Part shown: one piece after another, positions 24,472 through 34,960 of the stretch | Position numbering within the stretch: the stretch's first letter is position 1 | Layout of the letters: every line of letters begins with the position of its first letter | Origin: Eudorina sp. 2006-703-Eu-15 | Lineage: Eukaryota > Chlorophyta > Chlorophyceae > Chlamydomonadales > Volvocaceae | Direction: 5' to 3' | DNA length: 64,000 bases | Assembly: GCA_003117195.1 (NCBI GenBank) | Contig: BDSI01000040.1 | Coordinates: 620,658-684,657, forward strand | Program-made: the position numbers and the translations under genes | The notes under the pieces: generated by a model | What the model saw: only the letters and a program-made list of their open reading frames with translations | Databases searched by the model: none | Told to the model about the DNA's origin: nothing

Positions 24472-27193
24472 ACCTATCGCCCATTGCTGATAAACACAAC
24501 GAGGATAAAGATGGAGTGTCGGGTTGCCGAGGAAATGTTGCCGCTGAGTAAGACGCACATTTCAGCATTAAAGCGTAGTCCGCCGTCCGATGCAGCAAAA
24601 AGTCCGGGCCGTCCAAAAAAGTGTACCGCTCCGAAGCCGGCGTCTCAGTTCAATAACTAATGCGCTCTGCACTGTTACTATAAGCCATAATCAGTACTGC
24701 TTGGGCATTTATTAACGTTACTTGCTATAGTGGTGGTCTATATGTATGGGACACTTGGAACGTACATCACGGAATTCTCAACGTTGGTTTACGATAACAA
24801 GAGAAATTGGATATATGTCTTATTTGGGGTCTATGTCTTCGTTGTTAGCAACAAGGCCACGGTGTCGTATGGGTCCCGCAGTGTGCTCTGAGGTTGGCCT
24901 TGCAGTCCATTATTCAACTCGGGGAAAGACTCTTTGTTATAAGGGGAAAAGTGTCATTGAGCGCCTGCGCAGAGTTAATTCTGGTCAGCGAGGCAGCTTT
25001 TGAAGTTGGGAAGCAGTTGCTCAGGTGCTTGGCTGTAATAGCGCATGTTAGGCACAGTTTGACATGTACTTTGTTTTCACTTCGCTGCGCCAGGCGGTCA
25101 TCGAGATAAAGGAGTGGCTTATCAAGTCGATGCGATGGGATACGGTATAGCGAGATCACTAATTATCATAATGTGGCTAAATAGGCATGACAAAACGCCG
25201 ATATCGCAGGCTATTTGTAGTGCCGACATTGCGCAGCACTGGGACACGGAAGGCGATGACGTGATGAGGAGGGTGAGGCGCCCTTGCACCATAAACTAGG
25301 ACAGGTGTCTCTCATAAATTAGGACAGGTGCCTCTCATAGTAATGACATGAAGATGCGAGGATTCCCCTTTGCGCGAGGCCGGCTGCTCTGGTTGGTTGG
25401 TTGGTTGTTACATGTTGTACAGGCCTTACGGCTATAAACATGTGTTCCCCCACAACGGTCATCCGTCAAAGGGCGCACAAACACTGCTCTGGAACACTGT
25501 CCGCTGTACAAAACTTGCCAAATGACCATCGGCCCATTTTCCGAGTGCAAACGATGCGCGTGCCTCACCAACCACACCACAAAGGTTCATATCGTTGTAA
25601 ACCAGTGCAGGCCAAGGCATTTACCCTCCGCATGCACGCTCGCACGGCCCGCCTTCCTCCCGCTAGCGTCGTCCCACCCGCCACCAGAGCCCATGGCATT
25701 GCCCCTGATAGCTGAACAGGTAAAGTGGGCAAGCACACGCGTATAATTGGCCGAACAATCGCAATGTACAGTTGCTGGTTGCACTGGGTTGCAATGCTCG
25801 TCTCTGCATCCAACTGCAGAAAGCACGTAAGGCTTGACTTCCGTTCGGGTGGTAGGCATATGAGGGTCGCAATGCTCTCTGCACGTCGCCGGGCCTCAGA
25901 AGCTGCGCTGCTTCGGGCACGCTGCGTCCCCGCCCCTGCTGTATGACGTGTATGACAACAATGGGACACGAGCCTTCGATCCGGTCGTCTGCAGTTGGTT
26001 CCCGTGGTCCCGGAGGGTAGGGAGTATCGTCGTGCCCCCACATTTTTGTGGGGGCTTGGTCGCACAATTTACTTGCTTCCCCTTTTCAATCCCTCGGGCA
26101 TGGCAACATGCTCCGCCAGGCCAATTTATCTTGTGCAAGCAGCCTGTCCCAAATGCACTTCTTGTGAATCCTACCCTCCAGTTGCTCCGGTGGTCCATGG
26201 CCAGGGCAGCCCACGTTATTGGACTGGAGCAATTGAAGGCTGGAGCTTCAGGCCAGTCGCTGGCCAGTGCATTGAGTCCCACGGTCAACTGCTGAACGTT
26301 CACGGTGTAAGGCTAGTTAGGTGCCGTCGTGTGCGTTGTGCGGTTCTCTGGGAGTGGAACGGCGATGAGAAATGGCAGTTTCTTTGCTAGGTTCTTGCTG
26401 CTTGTCAGCTTACCTTCTGGCGATCCGGAACACAATTGAACACGAAAGCCAAGGGAAGCGTTACGTTTTTGTGTTACAAGCCTCAAGCTTATCTGGTCCA
26501 GACAAGCCAAGAGGCTCATGGACCGCCGAGCTGGAAACAAGAAGCGATTCAGTCGGTTGTCGGTTGGTCACCACGATGGGCGCCGCGGCATAGATACTAC
26601 AATCAAATACAATATAAATTTCGCTGCCACGGATCTGATCCTTGGGTCGCTGTTCGAGGGTAACCTTGCACATCTGTGAGGGCGTTTACAGGATTTCGAA
26701 CTCAAGAACGGCAATGGACATATTTAGTAGTTAATACATTGGACAACGAATTCACTGGGTGTAACTGTGCTTAAAGTAAGCGCCAGGTGCTACATCGCGC
26801 AGCCGGGCGGCTCGGCTCCCGGAACTTCGGGTCTACATCGTCGGCCCTCCTGAAGCATTGTAGTTTAAGAGAATTAAGGATGAATGCAATGACTCGGCCG
26901 ACGCTCCGAGGGTCGCAGGCGTTCGGCGCGTTTCGTGTCCAGCGACGGTGCGCGTTGCTTCGCTACCATTTTGCGAGTACCCGTATCCCTTCCAAAATTT
27001 CTTCCAAAATACAACAGGGTGGTTCTTCCTTTATGTTCGGCGCGGGCTCTTGACGCCGATGGACCGGACCGCCCAGCCTGGCTATCGGCTATCAATCGCA
27101 AAACTGGGCACAAAATGCCTGACTGGCAAGCGGGTATGCCAAGTACATCGCCGGGAGAGGGCATTGCCCAGTCCCTAGGCAGCCTCAACAAGG
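24472..27193. other. 2.7 kb gene-poor region with a Cys-rich coding remnant candidate
   Basis: It separates the divergent starch synthase and membrane-protein genes. The only protein-like stretch is on + at about 25995-26310. It encodes CPKCTSCESYPPV and then YWTGAIEGWSFRPVAGQC, resembling extracellular Cys-rich repeats, but no start, flanking exons or complete domain could be built. A small GCCCCCACA/TGTGGGGGC stem lies near 26033-26055. Confidence 0.4.
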
Positions 27194-28917
27194 ATGAACG
27201 CAGCCGAGGTCAGTGCGCTGACCAGCCTGCCGGCATGCTTTGCAGCGGCATGGGCATGTGCAATTGCCACAGCCGCAACACTGACCGTTGTGCTTACAGC
27301 AGCGACGTCGGTGAGCAGAGACACATCTGTGCCGTGGACCCATCTCCTGCAGTGAATCCTCCTTCCACGAGGCCTCCCTTGCGCCATTGTGCCGTGCAGT
27401 GATGGATGCAATGCGCGCTGATGCCCGGGTACAAGAGGCGTCCACTTCGGTGCGTAGGGGCTGTTATGGCCTCCACGGACGAGAGAGGTTTGACTGCAGG
27501 GTGCCAGAACTTATTTCGAACCCACTGCTCGATTGCACATGCATGTCATCTGGCGGGGCTGCCTCCGTTAGATTTCGATACTAGCTGTCTCGGGCGCACA
27601 TAGGTTTTAGGGTGTTAGTTTTGCGCCACCTGGCCCAAGCGGTAGTGATACTTCAGCCACCTGGCCCAAGTGGTAGTTTTGCGCCACCTGGCCCAAGCGG
27701 TAGTGATACTTCAGCCACCTGGCCCAAGCGGTAGTGATACTTCAGCATGGCATACGTAATTTTATCATTGCATTCACAGCAGGTGTCAGAGCTGCTCGAT
27801 AGTGGCACTGGCGGAGGCGACCCTGGAGGTCGTGGAAAAAATTCAGGCGTTGGGCCGGACGGCGAAGAGTGGTATGAAGACGATCCATATGGAAGCCTGC
27901 GGCCCGATGGAGCTCACAGCATGCGCGGTTGGACTTTCTGCTTCGCCGCGGTGATGGCTGGTAAGGCGATACGACAACGTGCGATATGCTGTGCCATGGT
28001 GGGGTTGAAGCGCCGTGGCAGCGCCGTGATGCTTCATTTTCCGAAGGCAGGTGCTGCGTAGTTTTCCTGGCGGGCTGGAGCGATGGGCTGGACTGCAGCT
28101 GCGGAGGAGGGTGTGCGTGTGGGATCAGCGCTTGTTGAACGGGGTGAGATGCATGGTCACTGAAGAAGAAACGATGTTGCCGAGCGTGGTGCGTAGAAAA
28201 GCACGAGCGTCTTAATCCTACGATCGTATGGTTGGCTTGGGAATCCTGACACCCCAAATGCTGGATGGTTCGGCCCTTCGCAACGATTGCCCATCTGCCA
28301 AATCGTCAGGTGGTGGCTTGCTGGCTTGCGTCTCAACTGGGTTGCTGGGGTATTTGCAGCTTGGCTGGACTGCCGCCGCGCTGCTGGTGCTCAGCGGCGG
28401 GGCAATGAGCGACATGGAGAGCGTTTGGGGCGCGCTGGGAGTCAAGGTCGCATGGGGTGCGTCGCATGCAGTCACGTGCGTCACGGGCTGGCGTTCATGG
28501 CGTAATCCATTCATACTGCACTTGCGTGTCTCAACATAGTAGTGATGCTTTGCAGCTGTTGCATTCGAAGGGTCCCTTGGCTGCTGTGTCAGTTTGCATT
28601 GCATTCAGAGTCTCAGACTTGCTGCAAATGCGATTTGCGTGCTGATCCCCCCTTACGTGAATGCAGCGGTGTGCGCGCTCCTAGTCCTTTGGGAGGCGAC
28701 GCGGCCCCGTCACGTGCGCCGCCAGCAATTGAGCTCGGATGCTTGCGGCCTGGCGGCTTTATTGATGTGCCTTGGCTACATGCTCACCGACATGTCCGCG
28801 CTCGGCGAGGTGGCGCTGCCCACCAACCCCGGCGCCGTATTCAAGTCACCGGACATCGCGTATCGCAGCCGGGTGTGGCAGGAGTGGGGATACGGGCAGG
28901 TGCAAATGCGTGTCTGA
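27194..28917 (+). CDS. Unrecognised multi-pass membrane protein (4 exons, 256 aa)
   Basis: No family was recognised. Exons 27194-27310, 27780-27960, 28310-28475 and 28611-28917 join in phase. The protein starts MNAAEVSALTSLPACFAAAW and has a first hydrophobic helix at residues ~13-36. A Gly/Asp-rich hydrophilic segment follows (residues ~46-85, containing EEWYEDDPYGSL). Hydrophobic helices then occur around CVSTGLLGYLQLGWTAAALL, LAANAICVLIPPYVNAAVC and CGLAALLMCLGYML. The tail is polar (VFKSPDIAYRSRVWQEWGYG). At least four membrane spans are likely; the location is unknown. Intron 1 carries a tandem repeat. A TGTAA motif lies 26 bases after the stop. The third donor (GTGCGT) was chosen because it fits the phase of exon 4. 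It sits upstream of and parallel to the ATP sulfurylase gene, with no sign of a functional link. Confidence 0.6.
27623..27745. repeat. Short tandem repeats (CCACCTGGCCCAAGCGG units)
   Basis: Four near-identical GCCACCTGGCCCAAGCGGTAG-like units (one reads AAGTGG) alternate with TGATACTTCA or TTTTGC spacers. They lie in intron 1 of the membrane-protein gene, ending about 35 bases before the next exon. Confidence 0.85.
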
Positions 28918-29805
28918 GGTTGGATGCACCACTGCAGCGCGATGTAATGATCGGGGAAGTGGTATCAGCTGCGGGTCGGCCGTGTGTCTGTGACTACAGT
29001 TGATGCGCGAAAGGCGCCCAGAGCGTCCCGCGTCAATGTTGGGGACCGGTTGGCATCATGATGCGGCATGCTGCCGTTTCGAAGCTTGTGGCACACATCA
29101 TTGGTTTCACTCAACTCTAAAGAGGCATAATGTGTGTGAGGGTACAACCCGATCTCCGCCGCTCTCCTGTGAAAGGTGTGGTTTCTGATGATGAACTGAT
29201 TGTACCGTGCCGTGATTGCACCCAGTGTGTGGCGTTTGTTGGCGCCAGCCTTCATCCTCCCCCGCATTCGGGACGCGCGACACTGCAGTTTGTACGAGCT
29301 TGTGCGATGGCAAGATGCGAGGTATTCGGGAAGCCAGTTTGGGGACCCTGCCTTGCGGGAAACTACTGGCGGACCGCAAGGCGTTGCAGACCTGCCGTGG
29401 GGGAAAAGACGATAAGCGCTAACATTGGTCCTTGTAGGACTCAGCCCTGCAACCTGTGTCGGGTTACGGGCGCTGCAAAGTGTCTCTCAACTTCACTTGA
29501 TCAACTTCACCCATGCAACGCTGTCTCTGAATGAAGCGATTACCTACAGACAGGTTCGAACAGCACGTCCATTTGATGCTGCGATTTCCCAGGGTAAACC
29601 ATAGGATATGGTCGAAGAACACATACCGCACAAGATGGAAAATTTCGATAATCATGTGCTTTTGGGGAATGCCCGCATGAGTTCGGTGCCGAGGCCAAGA
29701 TAAGGCCCGTTTTCGGTTGAAAAAAACTTTTCAATGTACTCCAACAATTCTCACCTGATGGTGTAAGTAGCAGCTTTATCACCCACGTATTCATTCTAAT
29801 TCAAG
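28918..29805. other. Intergenic; TGTAA motif at 28943-28947
   Basis: This gap lies between two plus-strand genes. TGTAA 26 bases after the membrane-protein stop is a candidate poly(A) signal, close but plausible. The rest should contain the ATP sulfurylase promoter. No gene was seen. Confidence 0.45.
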
Positions 29806-32154
29806 ATGTTGCAGCTTAGTGCCAAACGCTTTTGCGGATTCCTTGGGAGGAGCTCGGCCTCATATGCAACAAGGCTGTTTTCGAGCTCGCTGCCTTTTCC
29901 GGCGTAAGTGAAGGATTATGAAATGGTGGCTCAAGTAACAGTTGACAGCAGCGAGATTTTCTGGGTCGGTTTTCTGATTCAGGGACGAGACGGGCCGGAT
30001 TTTGCCTCATGGCGGAGAACTTGTTGACCTCCTTGTCAAGGATCCTGCTCAGCGGCAAGAGTTGTCTGCATCCTGCAAGTTCAAGCAGGAGTGTAGCGAT
30101 CGCAATGCGTGCGACGTGGAGCTGCTGACGGTGGGCGGATTCTCGCCACTCATGGGCTTCATGAATCATGATGTTTATGACCATGTCGTGACGAACATGC
30201 GGTGAGTTGATGGATGTTGCGGGGCCGTCGATCATGCCGTTGCGCAGCACCGACTGGTTTGTCTTGCGCAGGTTACCGTCATCTAATCTTCTTTTTGGCC
30301 TTCCGGTCGTATTCGACACAAACAACGAAGCCATCAAGGAAGGCGACCGGGTAAGCGAGTTTCCATGGCTGTAGCTCAGACATGCAGTCTGGCTGGCTTG
30401 AGCACATGTCAACAAATGGTTTAGATATCTTGTACGTGCTTCCCTTATGATTGATTCCCTTCAAATATGTGGTTACACCGACCTGCATCGCTCCAGGTGT
30501 TGCTGACGTACAAGGGGCAGGACATCGGTGTCCTCGAAGTCGAGAGCAAATGGCTGCCGAATAAGGCGAAGGAGACCAAAGAGTGCTACCGAACGTCCTC
30601 TCTGGAGCACCCTGGCGTGCAGATGGTGGCCATGGAGCGTGGAAAATATTACCTGGGCGGCAAAGTGTGGGGTCTCGACCTGCCAAAGCGGTGAGTCCGA
30701 TTGATGGCTATGCCCAAGGACTGTTTAGAAAATTGAACGGAGTACCATGCCCGCCGCAGCGAATTCCCATGCGCAACTCCGCGGGAGGTCCGTGCTCTGC
30801 TACCGGCCAAGCAGGACGTGGTCGTGTTCCAATGCCGCAATCCCGTTCACCGCGCTCACTATGAGCTCTTCACCCGCGCCCTGCACGCACCAAACGTGCG
30901 GCCTGGCGCTGTGTGCCTGGTTCACCCAACGGTCGGGCCAACCCAGGTATGGCGTTCGGCTTCGAATTTCAAGTCCACAATCGTGCATGGATACGTGCAA
31001 ACAACGCTCGCAAACACGCCGAATGGGTAAAATGGGCCGCATTATCGATATGTCGACAGTGCTGTGCAATCAGGCATGTCGACGGCATGTTGAGTGTATG
31101 AGCGTCACAGAAATTCCATGAACACTACATAAAATTCCCTGTCTGGAAAGCAACATACTAGAATGACCTCTTGGTTAGGCACAGGTAAGGTGCAATGGTG
31201 GAGAGCACAAGTCTTGACAATTTATGTGTATGACCCTAACTCAACCTTGCAGGATGACGACATCCCCGGGCTTGTTCGCTACCATACCTACGAAGTGTTG
31301 AAGGCGGAGCTGCAGAACCCTGCGATTCAGTGGGCTTACCTGCCGTATAGCATGCACATGGCCGGGCCCCGTGAGGCCATTCAGCACATGCTGATCCGGA
31401 AGAACTATGGGTGCACGCACTTCATCGTTGGTCGTGACATGGCGGGCTCGAAGAGCTGCCTGTCTGGTAAGTGAGGACGTTCTTCATTCATCAATCGGAG
31501 TTTGTACAAACGGCCGTTGTGCTACGCCCGTGGGTCAATGCATGTCACAGTGGACCCCGTGGGTCATCGGTGGCAGCCATTGTGGTGCACCGGATAGGCT
31601 CCACAAGCGCACCCACTCTACGTGGAAACCTCTCCGTTCATGCTGACCAACCATAGCCAAGGATAACGCCCGCTAAGGAGGGGATAGCCACCAGGGCACC
31701 CTATTTGCGAGCCGGCTCCCTTCCCCGGCAGTGGCCCATAGTTATGGAAGGAGACGGGGGCGTGCAAGCCATGATCTGACCGGTTCATTTGTTACGTGGG
31801 GTTGCAGACGGAGCGGGTAATGGCCAACATTGCTCTGCCGACCTTGAATGCATGTTTTCGGTTGATGGGCGTGCAGGTGAGGACTTCTACGGAATCTACG
31901 ATGCCCAGGACTTTGCCAAGAAGCACGCGGAGGAGCTGGGCATGCAGACCGTCCCAAGCGCGGATGTCGTGTACACTGAGGAGAAGGGTTACGTCACCGT
32001 GGACGTGGCCAAGAAGGAGGGACTTCATGTGAAGAAGCTCAGCGGCACGAAGTTCAGGCAGATGCTTCGTGGGGGGGAGGATATCCCAGAGTGGTTCGCG
32101 TTCAAGTCTGTCGTCAAGGTACTGCGGGACCATTCGCAGGGTGCGCCGAAGTGA
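29806..32154 (+). CDS. ATS: ATP sulfurylase (sulfate adenylyltransferase), organellar (7 exons, 422 aa)
   Basis: It makes adenosine 5'-phosphosulfate from ATP and sulfate, the first step of sulfate assimilation. Exons 29806-29903, 29983-30201, 30272-30350, 30497-30690, 30760-30946, 31253-31466 and 31877-32154 are all in phase. It begins [20 protein letters not shown], a basic Ser-rich presequence suggesting import into the plastid. The body has [24 protein letters not shown], the nucleotide-binding [15 protein letters not shown] (QxRNPxHxxH), VHPTVGPTQ and [11 protein letters not shown]. It ends with [20 protein letters not shown]. The length fits the monofunctional plant/algal enzyme, and there is no APS-kinase domain. 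Whether it is ATS1- or ATS2-like cannot be decided from sequence alone. It is convergent with the SLC10-like gene. Confidence 0.93.
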
Positions 32155-33084
32155 AGGGTTGGTTGCGGTGATCATCAGGCTGGCGGACTCCGAGCTGTTA
32201 CCCTCGAACCAAAGAGTTTTGTGACGCAAGATCGGATATTATCTGACGGACAGTTCAGTGAACGACAAGTCGCGTTCGTCAGTTTGCTGTGGAGATGACG
32301 ACGTGGTCCGTTCGGAAACTTTACGGTAGGAACCAGTGAGCATCGTACTTGACGGATTGTGATCGTAACCATGGAGCAGTACTTGGTGGTGCAGGGCAAG
32401 AAGGTGCTCTTGTGTTTGCTATTCAAATACTGTCTGAATCCTGTTGACGACTTATATATATATAGTTTCGGCGTTTGCAACTGTCGCTGATAGATGTTGT
32501 TCAATTCTGGTGTACAATTTCTGGTTTTTCCAAGCTTACTACTGTAGCCAGCCAATCCGAATCTAGTTCAAACGTTGCTGCATCTACACTCTTAAAATAC
32601 GACCATGCATGTGACAGTCAGCGCCCATGTACTCATATGCTTAGCGGTCTTGAATCATTTATCATCGATCTTGCAGCCTTCGCTCGCTACCCGTCCTTGA
32701 ATATGCAAGATTTTAGTAGACAAGTCACAGTCCCAGAAAACGCTCAGATCCCACCGTCACATTGCATGAACAGACATTCCGACAATCGCTTTGCCACAGC
32801 TACGCAACCTCAGCCACCATATACATGCCCGAACCAACTGTCCGAATACCCACACTGTATGCAAAATCGCCTTATTTACCATGTCCGCCTGGCACCCCGA
32901 TGGCCACTGAAAAGCGGATGGCAACGACGAAACGGCCACAGAAAACGCCGAAACAATCGTGTACAGCGTCCCGATGTCACAACGCCCCCAACTGTAAACG
33001 CCCTGTGTACGCGGGTCCTGACCATTGTTCAGTACCTAGTACACATAACAGCACCCGCGCCGCCACTGTACTCTCACGCTCGCT
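32155..33084. other. Convergent 3' region, ATP sulfurylase / SLC10-like gene
   Basis: Both 3' untranslated regions must be in this 930-base gap. It contains a short (TA)n run near 32453-32463. No coding sequence was recognised. Confidence 0.45.
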
Positions 33085-34637
33085 CTAATTGACAGGTTTC
33101 TGCTGGCTTGACGACGTCGCTTGGTCGCTTTGCTCTACAGCCCCGCCCAGCAGTCGTGCTTTGTCACTAACCTCCTCCGGACTCACATGCAGCTCCACGG
33201 CCAGCGCGGAAGTGGTAGCCGCAGACTTATCCGCGCTCGGCTCCACCCCGTTTTCCCCTGGCGCAGCTATCAGGGATGGCGCATCCGGCTCCAGCTTCTC
33301 CAGCTGGGCCAACTGGTCAGCGTACTTGTTCTGAAGCGCCTGGCCCTTTTCGTACTTGCTGGCCCAACCGTTAGCTAGGAAGGCGTCTATAAACACTTGC
33401 ATCACGTAAAACACGATGCAGGGGATAGCGACCAGCCCCAAGTCACCCAAACCCTGAGAACCCGTCGCCACCTCAGCCTCCTGGCTGTGCTCTGTACTGT
33501 CACCAATTGGCCCAGATGGCAAATAGCTAATGATGACAGCAGCAGTTGGGAGAGATTTCTGAGCGCACATAATGATGTATGCTTTCCGCTCGCCGTCGGC
33601 CATGCGCATACCCAAGAACGGTACGACCCACGCAATTAGGATAGACAACATCAGGAAGAAGAAATGCTGACCGATGGCTCCCATGATGGCAAACAAAATG
33701 TCATAGAACTTTTGCTTGAGCAGCTCGTGTCGCGAGTGGCTGAGTGTCTGCCACACGATCATGATGATCTGGAACTGGTTCACCAGGTACAACGGCACCT
33801 TGTACTTCTTTGCAAACTTCAGTGCCGGTGTCCATAGTTCGCGAATGCCTTTCCCCACCAGTAGTGGGATAATAATTGACACCCCCAGCTTCACGACGAG
33901 GTCGAGCGCGTCCACCTTGATATCCTTGATGGCCGACGACAGAATCATTTTCACAACCAGCGGCGAAATGAAAATTCCGATAATATTTGTGGACACAGTC
34001 ATCAGGAGCGCCAGCGCTGCATTGCCATAGCCTTGAATGACCAACGCAACACCGGACGACAGGGATGTCGGGACGCACGCGAAGATAGCCAAACCATAGC
34101 CAAACTCCATGGGCTGGAAGTCCATATTAATAAAGATAAATCCCGTTAATCCAGTGATGAACAAAATGGTCACGATAGACAGCAAGAGCACTTTATAGCC
34201 TTTCATCGCCTCCTTGAGCTCTGCTGTCTCCAATGTTATACCGAAGATGAAGAAGATAAGAGCCATATTGATAGTTGTAACCAGCTTCCATCCGTTCACC
34301 TTCACAAAGCAGGACCGAATGCTTAAGAAAGTGCACAAACTTGATTGCCCAGCATGCATTAAAGCATACCTTAAATTTGTAGAGGGCGTCACCGGGCGTT
34401 GGAAACAGCAAGGCGAACACCACCGCCACCAAGAACCCTGTTGATTGAGCGGGGCTAGGTACAGTGCCCCAAAAAGCAGAATTCGCCGCCACAGTGCCTT
34501 AACTTACCTAACGGAAGGAATTGCTTCACTATAAACCGCTTGACAGGGTTCCTGAAACAAAGGTGGACGCAATCAGTTTCTGCCAGCTCGAACCCACCTA
34601 CCACTGAAACAAGCACCCACCCTTTGACCTCCACCAT
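33085..34637 (-). CDS. SLC10A7-like (SBF/bile-acid:Na+ symporter family) membrane carrier (4 exons, 447 aa)
   Basis: Exons 34621-34637, 34508-34551, 34370-34437 and 33085-34299 join in phase. The start is encoded by a 17-base first exon (MVEVKG) chosen by phase. The mature sequence runs NPVKRFIVKQFLPLGFLVAV, FPTPGDALYKF, INMALIFFIFGITLET, GLAIFACVPTSLSSGVAL and GIFISPLVVKM, about ten hydrophobic segments in all. A hydrophilic tail of ~100 residues follows, rich in Ala, Glu and Ser. The threonine/serine/proline-rich crossover helix (CVPTSLSSGVA) is characteristic of the SBF_like/SLC10A7 group. SLC10A7 affects Golgi and calcium homeostasis in animals; plant relatives are poorly characterised. 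The substrate here is unknown. It shares a 323-base head-to-head promoter interval with the selenocysteine elongation factor gene. Confidence 0.85.
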
Positions 34638-34960
34638 GGCGTCTAAATTGTGAGGAGGGCAAACGTTGTATCGGACACCGTCGATTGCCGGAGGCGCTTA
34701 TGATTGGCGGACTGACCGACTATGTCATCACCAGAGTGGCGGACGCAGCACTTAATCAGTATGCAAAACGAAATTGTGAGTGCAGCATGGGCAGTTTGAA
34801 GCAACTTTGCATACAAGGGCGGGTTCCCGAGACCAAAAGCTTCTATTGTGCCGTACGCCAGTACAAAATGTTCTTCCACGGACCTATCCCACCCAGTTTA
34901 ATATATTAGATGTCGTTAACCCCAAAAATCGTCTTGGTGTCACCAAACATACTTTGACTG
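34638..34960. promoter_or_regulatory. Shared divergent promoter interval, SLC10-like / EEFSEC
   Basis: Only 323 bases separate the two start codons, so both promoters and 5' leaders must fit here and may be co-regulated. No specific factor-binding site was identified. The call rests on gene geometry. Confidence 0.5.

Noticed and set aside
26033..26055. GC stem followed by T-rich loop resembling a bacterial terminator
   Set aside because: This is nuclear eukaryotic DNA with no adjacent gene end; a short chance stem.
27387..27584. Possible exon of the membrane-protein gene (MDAMRADARVQEAS)
   Set aside because: Its acceptor does not fit the phase of exon 1 (it would create an immediate stop), whereas 27780 does.
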